From Clostridia bacterium (GTDB taxonomy: Bacteria; UBA6262; WVXT01), in the NCBI GenBank assembly GCA_009619095.1, contig WJOT01000043.1:1-57308 (forward strand): a stretch of DNA of 57,308 nt, given 5' to 3'. Under the pieces are notes generated by a model. That model was not told where the DNA came from. It did not search any database and saw only the letters and a list, made by a program, of their open reading frames with translations. Within the stretch, counting starts at the first letter, position 1; each line of letters begins with the position of its first letter. The position numbers and the translations under genes are program-made. Of this stretch, positions 56,923-57,308 are shown one piece after another.

Positions 56923-57308
56923 ATGCGTAAAATAAAAAAACCTCTACCAGTAAAGTTAATAATTGGTATGATATCTCCGAATGTAGACCTTTTCGACCAG
57001 CTAACACAAATTTTAGTTGAGAAATTTGGGCCGGTAGATTTGAAAAGCAATGTATTCAACTTTGACAAGACCGATTACTACGAAGAAGAGATAGGCAAAA
57101 ATTTAAAGAGACGATTTTTAAGTTTTTGCGAGTTAATTGAACCAAGGGGGTTAGTAGAGATTAAATTATTTACCAACAGTCTGGAAGAAAAGTTTTCGCT
57201 TTCCAAAGATGAACCAAGCCGTCTTATTAATCTTGACCCGGGTTATCTCGATTGTACAAAGCTGGTCTTAGCCAACACTAAAGATTCACCAAATAGAATT
57301 TATTTAAG
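56923..57308 (+). CDS. DUF4416 protein, cut by the window end
   Basis: An open frame from ATG 56923 to the last base, 128 full codons. AAAGGA lies six bases before the start. The protein begins MRKIKKPLPVKLIIGMISPN and contains FDQLTQILVEKFGPVDLKSN, YYEEEIGKNLKRRFLSF and NLDPGYLDCTKLVLANTKDS, the DUF4416 pattern. DUF4416 proteins are of unknown function and are common in anaerobic bacteria with LPS or flagella. The C-terminus is missing only because the window ends. Confidence 0.88.
   Translation, partial: MRKIKKPLPVKLIIGMISPNVDLFDQLTQILVEKFGPVDLKSNVFNFDKTDYYEEEIGKNLKRRFLSFCELIEPRGLVEIKLFTNSLEEKFSLSKDEPSRLINLDPGYLDCTKLVLANTKDSPNRIYL

Overview
The window carries about 58 genes, essentially all on the + strand, from an uncultured, probably anaerobic, diderm bacterium. 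It has a full Kdo/lipid A/LPS-core and Lpt export gene set (so an LPS outer membrane), a B12-dependent ribonucleotide reductase, a tungsten-type aldehyde ferredoxin oxidoreductase with a MoaD-like partner, an ADP-forming acetyl-CoA synthetase, a GH57 glucanotransferase and an archaeal-type thymidylate synthase. That mix, with DUF4416, DUF401 and DUF4254 proteins, fits Omnitrophota, Aerophobota or a neighbouring candidate phylum. This is an inference; the sequence alone does not fix the taxon.

Layout. 1-2504: secD, partly duplicated and broken at the window edge, then secF. 2514-16930: lipid A/LPS-core cluster (lpxK, a DUF3108 protein, waaA, an acyltransferase, waaF, a Kdo-kinase-like protein, six further glycosyltransferases, DUF4254, a second heptosyltransferase, a methyltransferase). 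17215-22928: kdsB, a Trm112-like protein, kdsA, a zinc-ribbon membrane protein, kdsD, kdsC, lptC, lptA, lptB. 23122-32226: phosphotransferase block (ptsN, hprK, rapZ, mannose-type EIIA/EIIB, a GH57 enzyme, EIIC, EIID, HPr, enzyme I). 32334-39435: pgi/pmi, HIT protein, then rpsU, a DNA glycosylase, a NIF3-like gene, dnaG and rpoD, an expanded macromolecular-synthesis operon. 39744-44935: nrdJ, MoaD-like, AOR, class II aldolase, Lrp-type RAM domain. 45014-45537: one intact CAU tRNA flanked by two aberrant tRNA copies and a GIY-YIG nuclease gene. 45857-57308: DUF167, response regulator, DUF401 permease, Ldh2-type dehydrogenase, lytic transglycosylase, thymidylate synthase, Acd, a BioD/DRTGG protein, rhomboid, M16 peptidase and a partial DUF4416 gene.

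How it works together. LPS genes make Kdo (KdsD/A/C/B), attach it to lipid A (LpxK/WaaA), build the core (heptosyl- and other glycosyltransferases) and export it (LptC/A/B). The PTS block couples sugar uptake, via a mannose-family permease, to HPr kinase, EIIA-Ntr and RapZ regulators, with a GH57 glucan enzyme inside the permease operon. AOR and the ADP-forming acetyl-CoA synthetase point to fermentation with ATP gained from acyl-CoA.

The most unusual signal is in the gaps. Nearly every intergenic space carries short hairpin elements built as constant flanks around an exchangeable, base-paired stem; several have GNRA-type loops. The same hairpin words recur inside different flanks, nest inside each other, form head-to-head pairs and touch ribosome binding sites. 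In two tRNA copies near 45.1 and 45.5 kb the anticodon arm (and in one the T arm) is replaced, arm for arm, by the CCCGAT/ATCGGG hairpin of this family. I regard this hairpin-for-hairpin exchange as the best candidate for an undescribed process.
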